Positions 11,688-23,590 of a stretch of DNA of 64,000 nt are shown in pieces. The notes under the pieces are model-generated. The model was not told the DNA's origin, did no database searches, and saw only the letters and a program-made list of their open reading frames with translations. The position numbers and the translations under genes are program-made. This DNA is from Hydnum rufescens UP504 (lineage: Eukaryota > Basidiomycota > Agaricomycetes > Cantharellales > Hydnaceae), in contig MU128929.1 of NCBI GenBank assembly GCA_014904985.1, positions 321,911 to 385,910 of the forward strand. The letters are read 5' to 3'. The first letter of the stretch is position 1. Each line of letters starts with the position of its first letter.

Positions 11688-12179
11688 ATGTTCGTCGAAG
11701 ACGAGACAAACGCTGGGATCAGCACCTCTAACATTGCCTACAGGTCCTCCCCAGTCTTCGAATGCTATGGAACCTCGCCTGTGGCAAGTTTCCTCCCCCC
11801 CCTCTCCGTTATTGGCAAGAAAGAACGTATCTCGGATGAGGACTCCACCGTTTTCGAAGACGCAGGTGTGAGTGTACTTCCCCCACCCAGGATCTCACAA
11901 ACAGGACTTGGAGGGTCAGATTTCTCGAGATTCATTTCACTGCATGGAATAGCAGGAATGCCGCATCCGTCTTGCCTCCTGTGGCGCCCTACGAATTGTT
12001 CTTCTGCGATCTTGACTATGATTCCCAGCTTGCCTCACTCTCAGTGTCCGCTGTGCGCTGACATCAAGGCGCAGGCCTTGGGTTCTCTCCCTGTGAGCTG
12101 GGAGCTCCTGCAGAAACATGAGCCGAGCCGAACGTGGCGCATGGCTTGGTATCCCCATATTAGATTTCGAGGCAGATAG
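11688..12179 (+). other. Module II open frame, 163 codons, kept in part in two other copies
   Basis: The frame contains a STVFEDA(G/S)V...PPPRISQTG block that recurs at 20,404-20,480 (+) and, inverted, near 19,370-19,450 (-). Conservation of the block in reading frame hints at an ancient coding exon, but no copy has an obvious complete gene and no domain is recognised. Confidence 0.25.
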
Positions 12180-12720
12180 AGCGGTATGGAATGGGTTACC
12201 CGTACGCTGGTATTGGAAACCCGGTGCGTTGCTGTGTCAAACCACATTTTGCCTTGCGAACTTCAGATGTGGCCTTATGCGTTACATGTCCATCGATTGC
12301 CCAGATCCTTAATGTTTCGGGGTGAATGCATTGCTAAATTGTACATATTGTATGTGATGGCCCGCAGCGTGCTCTATGATACCCCACGTTTATTAGAAGT
12401 CGTTTGGTGGTGGATACCCTAGTAATAGCTTCAGTCTCTCCCTTTCTATGGCACACCGCTGACATTTGCCGCGTATTTGTCTCTCTGGCCACTTAGTTCC
12501 TTCGAATCTGTCTTGAGGGAGCAAGGAACTTGCGACAATCGGGGCTCAACCTCGAACCATTTAGCCGTCAAGCATGTCTGCTCTTCAAAGCCTTAGCCAC
12601 TTCCGGTCTCAGGCTCACACCCATGGCAAGAGATTGCGGTGCATTTCTCGTTCTTTGCGTACATAATATGTATATAGTAGGAATTATGAGAACATAGATG
12701 ATGGCATCGATGGGGACACT

Positions 12721-13945
12721 TTAGCAATTGGGCCGTTGCCGCGATCGCTTGATCAGGCAACGATCAGCCTCTCCCTCCCGGAACACTATAAGTCTCTCGT
12801 CCTCACTCATCTCTACTCTCCACGGCCTCGGTGCGTGCCCTCGCCGCGGGACTTCTCGCTTAGACCTTCTGCGCTTCGATTCCAAGTGAGAGCAGAGGTG
12901 GTCCTCAACCCAAAGGAGGGTCGAGGGGATGAACTCGACATTGGACGAGATTCTGTCCCCTTCCTTGGGTTCGAAGACCCACCCTTCTCTTGTTGATGTT
13001 TTGACGAGTGCGTTCAATTCGGGACGGTAGTACTGCCGATCGCCCCTCTGGCCACCGTCCAACCTCTTTCGATGACAAGATCCACATTCGAGACGCTCGG
13101 CGTGAGGCACGTCTTTGCCATCACATTTCTTGATCTCTTCCAAGATGCGATCGGCGATTTGCTGGGCAATGAGCAATTGCCCGTCCCTGAGCTTACGCCT
13201 GGGGGGCCTAGCTGATGGGGATGTGTCGTTCCCCCCGCCCTCGAGGCCGGCGATGCCCTGGGACTGAAGTGCCACCCCTGGTGACTCGCCCTCCTGGGAG
13301 GTGCTTCTACGTTGTTTAAGTGGCTCGCCGAGGCGAGCGTGGTGGTGATCTTTACATACCCGTCTCACAATCCGTCAATTCTCACTCACATAACAAAAGA
13401 ATACGGCACGTACAGGATACGATACACCACCACTGATGATGGGAAAATCACCAAAGCTCGTGTGCTGAAGGGCCTCGAGATACTGCGAAACGATATCTCA
13501 CTTCGCTGGTTTCGAAACGACACCTGATATCCACTTACTTGGTGTTGTCCTCTTTTGAAGTCAAAACCGTAGTCATGCGTTCGGTCTTCGGTATGATTCC
13601 GGTCTTGAATCATGGCGGATGGGTTTGACAGGCCGAGAACATCCTCCAGTGTGCCATACGTCGATAGTGTCGAAGAGACATCTGCCAACCGGGGCTGCAT
13701 CGTCTGCTCCAAGGATTTTTCAGTTCATTGCTGCCGATGGACGGTAAAAGTTGGCTGACCTGGTCGATGTCATGAATCCTTTTGTTCGCGCCAGGAGGAA
13801 TCCCGCGAAACCAGGGGACCACAACTTCCGGCGGCGGGGCTTCAGTCCAGGGAAGAGACCATTCCTCTGGATTTGACGAGGTATCGGGCGATAGGGAGAG
13901 GTATTCCAAGAACGCTACGGACTCTGGAGAAAGATATGTGTCCAT
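12721..13945 (-). CDS. Multicopy family protein, copy B (unknown function)
   Basis: The best preserved copy. The first exon starts at 13,945 (MDTYLSPESV) and probably ends before GTCAGC near 13,758. The second exon opens near QTMQPRLADVSS and ends at KRGQHQ before GTAAGT near 13,540. A third exon reads YLEALQHTSFGDFPIISGG and the last, up to 215 codons, ends at 12,721. Shared blocks with copy A: WSLPWTEAPPP, LRDGQLLIAQQIADRILEEI, AERLECGSCHRKRLDGG and STREGWVFEPKEG. The C-terminal exon holds CGSC and many basic residues but no metal-binding pattern I trust. Function unknown. Splice junctions were inferred from consensus and from agreement between copies. Confidence 0.5.
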
Positions 13946-14902
13946 TTCGGAGGGCTAGTGAAGGAGAATGGGGGTCAAGGCCGAATACTGATCTCTTATA
14001 TGCCTCAGGGATCAGCCTGATTGCACAACGATCGTAACGGCATGCTGCTCGTACGCAATCGGAATAGACCCTTGTTCTCACTTCATTTTGGTAATTCGGG
14101 CTGCTTCTCATATCGCTTTATATTCAGCCAAGCCCTTGTCCTTTGTGGTGTGGACGGCAGGATATTGGAATTATTATGATAGATGCATCTGGTTGGAACA
14201 TTCCTGACGAGCCAGATACACGAGGCTTCCTGATCAGGTATTTATCATCGGTTGGCATCATATACATGAGGTAGGTGGGATTTTCGGTATCGGCGCTTCC
14301 TTATTTTGCAGGAATGCCCCAGGCCCGTCGTGTCAACTTGACTATCGACATCGATTCGGATATTGTTACATGCGAGCCACGATCGAGGGAGACCTACAAG
14401 ACGTTGAGGGGCATGATTGCCGTACGTGGGAGATTTTGTGGTGCCCCGCGCCCCTAGGTGTGGTGTCTGCAGATTCCATAATTTCAACTGACATGTCCCC
14501 ATATCCTGTGTTAATGGGATAGGTGCGATCCCCGGGATTCTAGACTTGGGAACGTGTGCGATTGAATAATGACATTATCTTCCCTTTAGATATCTTAGAT
14601 CCACGTGGCTGGGGCGGCCTCGCGCTAAAGGTTATTATAATACAGTCTCGGGGTTCCGGTTTTGTCGAAAGCAGGACCCTACCTCCATCCATTTCTATTG
14701 TGACAATACCGTCACGTTTCTTTGTGACGAACAGATCGAGGCCAGGAGTGGTTAGACTGGGTGGTGATGAATCCCTGATCTTGGGAGTGCGCTGCAAGAT
14801 ACGTTGGCAACAGAAATGATGGGAGGTCAGAGGTGTGTTCGCACTACGATTTCTAGGGAGAAGAACTCACCATGATACTTAGTCCACCGTCGGCGACCAA
14901 TA

Positions 14903-15967
14903 TCAGTTTCGCCTATTCAGTGTCAGGAAAGCACCTCCACTGTAAACCAATAATTTGGGTGCACAATCCAGTACAGCGCTATCCAGAAAGAGTGCGTACG
15001 ACTTCTTGGTGGGCGCCCAAGTTTGTTCGATAAGAACGGAACAGGCAGCACTGTATAGTGTCCAGTCGTGATCCCAAGAATGCTTCAAAATTTGGCAAAA
15101 CAAAGGCAATTTTTCATGTGATCGTTCCAAGGGAGGCCGATGACTCAATATAGCACGCATGAGGTATGTCTCTTTGGCGATTTGGTGATAGGGCTCGTCA
15201 AACAAGATCTACACAGAAGCAGCCCACACGGAAAAATGGATCCCACCATCACCTTATATGTCCATCTGCACAGTTCTGGCACCTTTTTCAACGAGTTCGG
15301 GGGCCAGAAATCAGTGACCAGCCGAAGGTAGATGACGTATGGTCAATAGAGCCCTCAAGAATTATACAGTCCAAAATCACAAATACTTGCTCTTCCTTCG
15401 CCATCGATCAGCACGTTCGACTGAGGATATCAAATGATCAACAAGGTACCACAGCGCGGCGTATTCAAGCATACCCCGCTCACATTACTGTGTATAATTG
15501 GAGGCTCGTGTTCATGCAACCATGCCCGACCTCGGCACGCTGTTAAAATCAGGCTGCTCAGTGGGGGACGGATCCCATATTCGAATAAAAGCATATCGAT
15601 GCAAACGCACGATAGTCTGTTGATTGACGCTTTGGATTCTTCGGCAGAAAGCTCAAGACATTACCGCCGGGCTACGAGGTTGAAACGAGAGGCCATCGGG
15701 TTCTTCAGTATGACCTAACAATCTCATTACGTTCTCGTGACGCAATTGGACCCATAGGGATTGTGCAGATTCATTATTCACGCCGGTAGCTAACAAGGGA
15801 GATGAGGTTGTGATCGAGATGACCGCAAACAAAATGAGGGAGAGAAAATTTGAGTTCATTACAGTGCCCGCCGTGGCCTCGAACGAAGGAAGAGCTGAAG
15901 GTGCCGCCCCTGACAGTGGGAAGATGGAAGCGTGTTGATGGCAGGGTCTGACGGCCGGATTTTTCAA
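14903..15967 (-). pseudogene. Protein kinase relic, copy B
   Basis: Retains the C-lobe segment with EPYHQIAKETYLMRAILSHR, RPPLERS and LKHSWDHD (14,903-15,205) and the N-lobe piece QLRHENVMRLLGHTEEPDG (near 15.72 kb). The active-site region between them is degraded and out of frame. Same orientation and position in the module as copy A. Confidence 0.6.
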
Positions 15968-16099
15968 TCCATTCTCGCGACGTCAGAAGCGGTATATCAG
16001 TGCGATCTGATACTGATGCTGTGCAGTTGTTTGAGTCAGGCCAGAAGTAATACCTTGATTCCAGGGCTCCAGACTCGCTTTATCATTATCAAAATCTAA

Positions 16100-16690
16100 G
16101 AGGACAACGAAACACACCCAATGATGTACTGTGAACGCGTAGGCAAGGGCAAACGCATATTAAATGTACACAAACTACGAAGTTCAGTTTGGGGAGGAAA
16201 CCAGCGCACCAAGGTCATGAACCCCCCCACCCCAAGCCATGCGATCCCCCGTTTTCAAATCCGGATTTGGGGACCAATGATGTCTTCGGGCACGTCTGTC
16301 GGTTTCCCCAGGACGATGGTGTACACTCCTGTCTCCGTTCGATTCCTTCTTGAGGTTTTCATCGGATCATATAGGCCCCCCTACAAGGTGAGCCAACAGC
16401 ACCTCGTCATTTCCTCGACAGTATACATCTCCATTGATAACACATGGGCGCAACGCATGAGAGCGAACGCGCTATCTGGGTAGGCTTGGTCGAATCATCT
16501 CATCTTAAAGTAGTGTCTCAATAGTTGTGGTGAGAAAACCTTGAGAAGCGTAAGCGGGCCATGAGTTTGAGAGGGATGGTTGTGGGACGGGTGACAGCTG
16601 CGAGGTGAATGGAATTCACGGAGGTGTGGGTCGCGTTTGACCGAGTGGTCTAAGATTATTGTGCTTTCTTGAATAGGCAATCCCCGAAAA
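16100..16690. repeat. Inverted partial copy of module II
   Basis: The reverse complement matches 11,100-11,500 and 19,690-20,130, for example the ATTTGGGGACCAATGATG, GTTTCCCCAGGACGATG and GAGAGGGATGGTTGTGGGACG words. No gene is readable within it. 16,691-17,089 contains nothing I can identify. Confidence 0.6.
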
Positions 16691-17089
16691 CCTCGCTATT
16701 ATATTGCTGTAAACGTGGGGTATAAGAGAGCGTGCTGCAGGGCCCTGAAACATTAAGGATACGGGGCATTCTGGAACAGAAAACAGGTATGTCAAGTAGG
16801 CGTATATGAATGAAACCGCAGATGAAGGCGAAATATGGTTGATGCAGCAATTCAATTCACGAAGTTCCAATATTGTACAGGCATCCGTGTGACGTACTCT
16901 GTATCGTCGAGGCGTTCTAGAAATTGTAAGTCAAGGCAAACAGCCAGCTGACCTCTCATCAACTCTTTTGTTACTGTAACGTATCTCGTAGCGCGTTATG
17001 CACAGGCCCATCACAACACTCGGTACCTGAACAGGATAAAGGATACGACCTGTTCGTCACAATAGAAACGGATAGAGGAATCAGGGTCA

Positions 17090-18970
17090 TTCCTTCAACG
17101 AAACCATGCTCTGCAACCCCAAGACTGTGTTATGGTGGCTTTTAGCGCGAGGCGACGCCCCAGCCACATGGACCTAAGATATCTAAAGGGAAGATAATGT
17201 CATTATTCGATTGCACACGCTTCCAAACCTCTAGAATCCCTGGGATCGCACCTATCCCATTAACACAAAGGATATGATGGGCATGTCAGTTGAAATTACG
17301 AAATCTGCAGACACCGCGCGCAGGGGCGCGGGCGCCACAAAAATCTCCCGTACGGCAATCATGCCCCTCAACGTCCTATATATCTCCGTCGGTCGTGGCC
17401 CCCATGTAACAGTATCCGAATCGATGTCGATATCAAGTTGACACGACGGGCCTCTGTGACGTTCTCGCAAAATAAGGAGACGCTTAAACTCGATATAGAA
17501 AATCCCACGCACCTCGTGTACTGCCGATCGATGATAGATACCTGGTTAGGAAGCCTCATGTATCTGACTCGTTAGGAATGTTATAACTAGATGCACCCAT
17601 CATATTGATTCCAACATCCTGCCGTCCACACCAGAAAGGACAAAGGCTTGGTTGAATCTAAAGCGATATGGGAAGCAGCTCGATTACCAAAATAAAGTAA
17701 GTGCTCACAACAGACGATGCAGCCTTGGTCGGTAGTTTCCTCATCGACACTATTGACTTGGCACAGGATAGGATGTTCCCGCTCCGTCGAACCCACCAGC
17801 CATGATTCGACACCGGAATCATACCGAAGACCGGACAACAGGAAGTAGGGGGATATCGGCCTCATTTCGAAGTCAGCGAAGTCAGACACCGTTTCGTAGC
17901 ATACTGAGGCCCTTCAGCCCATGGGCATTGGCAATGTTCCCCATCATCAGTGGTGGTGTACACTACCCTGTATGTGCCATAGTCATATATTATGTAAGTG
18001 AGAACTGATGGATCCTGTGATGAGCATGTAAAGGTCACCACCACGCTCGCCTCGGCGAGCAGGAGCAAAAACGGAGAAGCACTCTCCCAGGAGGGCGAAT
18101 CCCCAAGGACAGCACTTCAGTTCCAGTGCATCGCCGGCCTTGAGGGCAGGGTGAACCAGACATCCCCATCAGCTAGGCCTCCCCGGCATAAGCTCAGGGA
18201 CGGGTAATTGCTCATTGCCCAGCAAATCGCAGATGGGATCTTGGAAGAGATCAAGAGATGTGATGGGGTGCCTCACGCCGACCGTCTCGAATGTGGGTCT
18301 TGTCATTGAAAGAGGTTGGACAGTGGCTGGAAGGGCGATCGGCGGTACTACCGTCCCGAATTAAACGCCCTCGTGGAAACATCGACAAGAGAAGGGTGGG
18401 TCTTCGAACCCAAGGAAGGGGACAGAATCTCGTCCAATGTCGAGTTCATCCTTTCGACCCTCCTTTGGATTGAGGACCACCTTTCATCGCACTTGGAATC
18501 AAAGCACAGAGAGTTTAAGCGAGAAGTCCCGCGGCAATGGCACACGCCAAGGCTATGGAGAGTAGGGGTGACTGAGGACGAGAGACTTGAGTGTTTCGGG
18601 AGGGAGAGGTGATCGTTGCGTGATCAAATGATCGCGGCAACTGCCCAATTGCCAAAGTGTCAATGCACCGCGATCTCTTAGGACCCTGGGTGTGAGGCTG
18701 AGACCGGGAGAGATTTGGGCGTGGCTTTGACGCTTGACGGCTAAATGGTTCAAGGTTACCCCCAATGTCGCAAGTTTCCTTTCCCCGTTAACACAAATTC
18801 AAAGGAGCTAATTGGCTAGAGACGAATACGCGGGATGGTGCAGGCACCACGAACTTGTCGGTATCACCACCCCCCTTCACTGGCTTCTAATAAACGTGGC
18901 GCATCACAGGACGTACTGCAGCGCCATCACCTCCAACATGCATAATCAGCAACGCATTCACCCCAAAACA
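17090..18970. repeat. Module I, copy C, inverted and internally deleted
   Basis: Runs in the opposite orientation to copies A and B. The segment encoding the N-terminal exon of the family gene is missing between about 17,700 and 17,740, and no kinase part follows. It joins directly to the inverted module II fragment at about 18,990. Confidence 0.65.
17720..18612 (+). pseudogene. Multicopy family protein, copy C, truncated
   Basis: The C-terminal exon is recognisable on the plus strand (YRPELNALVETSTREGWVFE, EPKEGDRISSNVEFI, ending at 18,612). The middle exon (QTMQP... to about 17,850) is present but frame-broken, and the N-terminal exon is absent. A broken relative of copies A and B. Confidence 0.5.
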
Positions 18971-18989
18971 TGGATAAGGGCAATTCTGG

Positions 18990-19640
18990 AATAGACAATG
19001 GTTGTGAAAAGCAGGCATATATGAGGTCATATCTCAAGTTGGCGAGGCGAAATGTGGTTTTAACACAGCAACGCACCAATTTCAATACCCGCGTACAGGC
19101 ACCCTATTCCGTACCGCTCTATCCACCTCGAAATGCAATATGGGGATACCCAGCTATGCGCCACAATTGGCAGGGCTCACGCCAATGTTTCCGAACGAGC
19201 TGCCAGCTGACAGAGAGGAAACCCCAAGGACTGCACCCCGATGTCGGCCCCCAGCACACACTGTCGATGGGGCGAGCTGGAAATTGTATTCAGGGGGGCG
19301 GAAGCACTTGTAGGAGGCGAAACGGATAGGGCATTCATGCCATTCCGCGTAATGGAATGACTCTTGAGAAATCGGAGACCCATTTGTGATACTCTGCGTG
19401 GAGGAGGTACATTCACACGCGTGTTGGAAAACGGTGGAGTCCTAGATATGTTCATCCTTTCCAGTAACGGAGAGAGGGGTGGAGGGAACTTTCCGCAGGC
19501 CGGGTTTCATAGAATTCGAAAACTCATGAAGACCTATAGGCACTGTGGAAGTGCTGACTCCAGCGTTCGTCTCGTCTTTGATGAAATAGCAAAAAAATTG
19601 CCACAAAAAGGACTCATCAACGACCGGGAGTCTTGTTAAG
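18990..19640. repeat. Inverted module II fragment, left arm of a local inverted repeat
   Basis: The reverse complement matches 11,690-12,250 and 20,270-20,760 (the GGACTCCACCGTTTTC word and the PPPRxSQxG block). With the direct copy to its right it forms an inverted repeat around about 19.95 kb. Confidence 0.6.
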
Positions 19641-20760
19641 TGCTTGACTAGAAATTTGGTGTTGCTAGTCATTCATGCTAAGAATCATCCCAAGACATTA
19701 CTACGTTTTTCGGGGATTGCCTTAGGGTCTCAAACCCCAAACGCGACCACCTCTGCGAATTCGATGCACCTAACAACAGACAACAGCCTTTGCTCGTCCC
19801 TCAACCATCCCTCTGAAACTCACGATTCGCTCACGCTTCTGAAAATTTTCCTCATCCCAAATCTTGAGGTCGAATTTCATCGCTATTTTGAGATGGTTCA
19901 ACTGACACAGTTCGCTCTCATGTGTCGCACCTTTGTGTTATCGATGTACGTGTACTGATGAAGAGGTTGTGGCGAGGTGTTGTTGGCTCGCCTTGCAGGA
20001 GGACCTTGAGAGCGAAGACAGGGATGTACAACATCCTCCTGGGGAAACCGCCAGATGTAGCGAAAGACATTATCGTCCACCAAATATGGACTTGGAGGCC
20101 CGAAAATCGCATGGCTTTGGGATCATGAGCATGGTGCGCAGGTTTGCTGATTTAAGTGCACTTTATATTTTGTGTACATTGAATATGCCTTTGCCCAGAT
20201 CACCATTATGCCTTCGCCTCGGTTCATAACGCGTTCCCAGTCTACCATTGGATATATCTTGTCATTTGCTTGAATTCCGACAAAGTGACTCTGGAGCACT
20301 CTACTTTGCCTACAGGCCCTCACGAGTTCTCGAATACTATGAAACCTGGCCTACGGCAAGTTTCCTCCCGCCCTTTTCCGTTATTAACATGAAAGAACGC
20401 ATCTCGGATAGGGACTCCACCGTTTTCGAAGACGCAAGTGTGAATGTATTTCCCCCATCCAGGGTCTCACAAACCGGATTTGAGGGGACAGATTCTCGAG
20501 AGTCATTCCATTGCGTGGAATAGCGTGAATGCCACATCCGTCTTGCCTCCTGTGATGCCCTACGAGTTGTTCTTCTGCAACCTTGACTACGATTCCCAAC
20601 TCGCCTCATTCTCAGTGTTCGCTGTGCGCCGACATCGAAGCGCAGCCCTTGGGGTCCCCCCCCCCCGTGAGTGAGCTGGGAGCTCCTTCAGAAACATTTG
20701 CGTGGGCCGAGCTAAACGTGGTGCGTAGCTTGGTATCCCCATATTGGATTTCATGTACAT
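19590..20760. repeat. Module II, copy 2 (direct)
   Basis: Aligns to 9,900-10,100 plus 11,102-12,250. Supplies the uninterrupted target site of the MULE-like element. Confidence 0.65.
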
Positions 20761-23590
20761 GAGGTGGCTGGGTATAGAGTTTAAGCGCCACCCCATTTTC
20801 TGAGAGCATCCTAGGTTAATTTGGTGTCCACATTGATTTGGATGTTGGCACACGGGGGCCACGATCGAGAGAGAGGCCTGCATAACGCTGAGGGGCATAA
20901 TCGCTATTTGGGCAGGCGCCCCCGCATCCCTGTGTATTCGACATGCGCTGACTGGGGATTCCGTCATTTCGACTGACGAGTCCCCAGATCCTTTGCGTTG
21001 GTTGGGCAGGTGCAACCTCAGGGTTTCTAGCGGCTTGGGAGCGTATACGATTGAATAATGACATTACTTTCCCTTTACTTAGATCCAAGAGGTGTCCGCG
21101 CGTGGCCTCGTGCCAAAGGCTATCGTTATACAGTCTCGGGTTGCGGAGTGCGGTTTTGTCGAAAGAAAGATCTGATATCTATCCACCATTTCTATTGTGG
21201 CAACATTCTTTGTGCTGGGTGGCGTGACGAATGGATCGGGCGCCTTTTGTCCTATTCAAGAGTGGTTGTGATGGGCCTGCAATACCCCTGATCTTGGGAA
21301 CGCGCTACAAGATGTGCTAACAAAATTGATGGGGGGTCAGCACCTCGTGCTCTGTTCGTGTTCCCGGTACAGAATACGTTATACGTATGCCGTACGCTGT
21401 GTAGTATTGGAACTTCGTGAATTGAGCTGCTTTATCAACCATATTTCGCCTTCAACTGCAGCTTTACATACTCTACTTCACATGATTGCTTTCTTCGCCA
21501 GAATTGTCCGTATCCTTCATGTTTTGGTGACTGCGTTGCTGAATTGTACATATTGGACGCGATCCTACAGCGCGCTCTGTTATACTCCACATTTATTATA
21601 TTAGAAGCCAGCGAAGGGGCGCGGGGTGCCGGTACCAACAATTTCGTGGTGGCTATCCCAATAACAGCCCTTTCCATGCCGATGTCCCCTGTACCATGGC
21701 ATTTCCCACGTATTTGCCTGTCTGTGGCCAATTGGGTCCTTCGAATCCATGTTGATTAGAAAGGAAGTTCATGTCATATTGTCCAAGTGTTACACCCATC
21801 CGTTCAACCTCCATCCTCCAAGATAAAAGGTTATCTGCTACTGTTTTCTGCCGCTCTAAAAGTGACCACCAGGGGAGTCGCGGCCTGTGCACCCCAGCTA
21901 AAAGATCTGCGTAGCATTTCTCATCCAGGTATTCATTAAGCATTTCGGAAGTCGCTTTGTTGTAGAGCTCGTAAGACACCATCAACGAGTAGAGGAAGCG
22001 AAATTTCGAAGAATAATCGTTCCATTTTGACACGTACAGTGAGATCTCCGATGATGATGCAGTCTTTCCGAGAGAGGGGAGAAAGCGGTGAAAGGCGGAT
22101 ACGGATGATCTGCTTTGTGGGCCAAGATATATCGGAGTCATCCTCTGGATCTACCAGCACCTTATTAGTGTTATTTATTTATTTTGTTAGAGAGTAAGGC
22201 CCAGCGCACCTTCGAGGCTCTGCCTATCTATCAGTTCCCAGCGATAACGCTGATAGATCGGCACTCGGTGCAATGAGGTAGAAGAATTCACCACGATGCT
22301 CAGTCCACCGTCGTCGACCGATATCAAGTTCGCTTGGTCAATGCCAGGAAGGCACATAAATCGAACACGCCTCCCCTGTAAACCAATGAATTCATGGCAC
22401 ATATCAGTACATGCACTATCCAGGAAGTGCACGTACGATTCCTTGGTGGGCGCCCAAGTTTGTTCGATAGGTACGGAACAGGCAACGCTGTATAATCGTC
22501 GATGATTAAGTCCAATGATGGTCGATTCGTTCGATCGTGATCCCAGCAGCCTTTCAAAATTCGCCAAAAAGAAGGAAGGTAGCTTCTTCATTCGATGGTT
22601 CAAAGGGAGGTCGATGACTCAGTATAGCATGCATGATGTGTGCCTCTTTGGTGACTTGGTGGTAGGGCTCTTGGTCAAATAAGATCTACAATGAATGCAG
22701 GATCACTGGTTAGACACAAAACACAGAGTACAGCAAGAATGGATCTCACCGCAATACAATGTGCATGCATAAGCATATACGTCCGTCTGCACAGTTCTAC
22801 TGCTTTCTTCCAGAAGTTCAGGGGCCAGAAATCGCAGTGACCCGCCGAAGTTAGATGACGTATGGCCAGTAGGGCCTCCATCAAGAACTATAGACAGACC
22901 AAAATCACAAATACTGGCTCTTCCTTCTGCATCGATCAGCACGTTCGGCTGAGGATATCAATTGATCAGTAAGGCACCGCCGCCCAATGTATCCAAGCAT
23001 ACCCCTTTTAGATCGCCGTGTATAATTGGAGGCTCGTGCTCATGCAAGTATTGTAATCCTAGCGCAACATCGGCACACTGTAAGCATTAGGCTTCAGTGG
23101 GGGACGGATCCCATATTCGAAGTCAAAGCATATAGATGTAAACGCACTATAATCTCTCGATTGACGCTTGGATTCTTCGCTAGAAAGCTCAAGACATTAC
23201 CGTGGAGGTACGACATTGAAACGAGACCTGGGCCTTCCGGTTCTTCAGTATGACCTAACAATCTCACCACGTTCTCGTGGCGCAATTGGGCCCATACCCG
23301 CATTTCCACATGCAGACGCTACATCTATCGTGAGCAGAAGATCCACGGTGCAGCTGTCAGGATAAGATTACCTTGTGGAGTTTCCGTTTGACTGTGTCCT
23401 GATCCGCATATGAAGGACGAAGCACCTTGATGGCGACCTAGGGTATCGACCATCAGCACATGTGCCTACGGAGCTATCAATTGAGAAGAACACCTGAAGA
23501 GCTCGGTCAGGGTCGTTGGAGGTAGCAGAGAGCAAGCTGCCTCTCCAGACTGAGGAGTACCCGCTCATCGCAATGGGCGACGAGCCCAAA
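20740..23590. repeat. Module I, copy D (partial)
   Basis: 20,740-21,310 corresponds to 8,055-8,660, 21,530-21,760 corresponds to 6,165-6,360, and 22,180-23,590 corresponds to the kinase part. The family gene is absent. Confidence 0.55.
21653..22141 (-). CDS. Hypothetical 162-residue protein
   Basis: The open frame has a helical, natural-looking composition (YVSKWNDYSSKFRFLYSL, EMLNEYLDEKCYADLLAG, SLLERQKTVADNL), with an upstream in-frame ATG at 22,141. It lies just downstream of the kinase gene on the same strand. Its last third overlaps module I sequence shared with copies A and B, where the frame is not conserved, so the C-terminus may be artificial. No domain recognised. Confidence 0.35.
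   Translation of the reverse strand: MTPIYLGPQSRSSVSAFHRFLPSLGKTASSSEISLYVSKWNDYSSKFRFLYSLMVSYELYNKATSEMLNEYLDEKCYADLLAGVHRPRLPWWSLLERQKTVADNLLSWRMEVERMGVTLGQYDMNFLSNQHGFEGPNWPQTGKYVGNAMVQGTSAWKGLLLG

Larger units (their letters stand above)
9900..12290. repeat. Module II, copy 1, interrupted by a transposon
   Basis: 9,900-10,100 plus 11,102-12,250 align directly to 19,590-20,760, including the CGTCCCTCAACCATCC and GTGTTATCGATG words. The TIR element at 10,101-11,101 splits this copy. Inverted relatives lie at 16,100-16,690 and 18,990-19,640. Confidence 0.7.
12310..15970. repeat. Segmental duplication module I, copy B
   Basis: Direct repeat of copy A with the same internal order: GTTTCGGGGTGAATGC word, family gene, ACGAGGCTTCCTGATC word, kinase relic. 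Confidence 0.75.
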
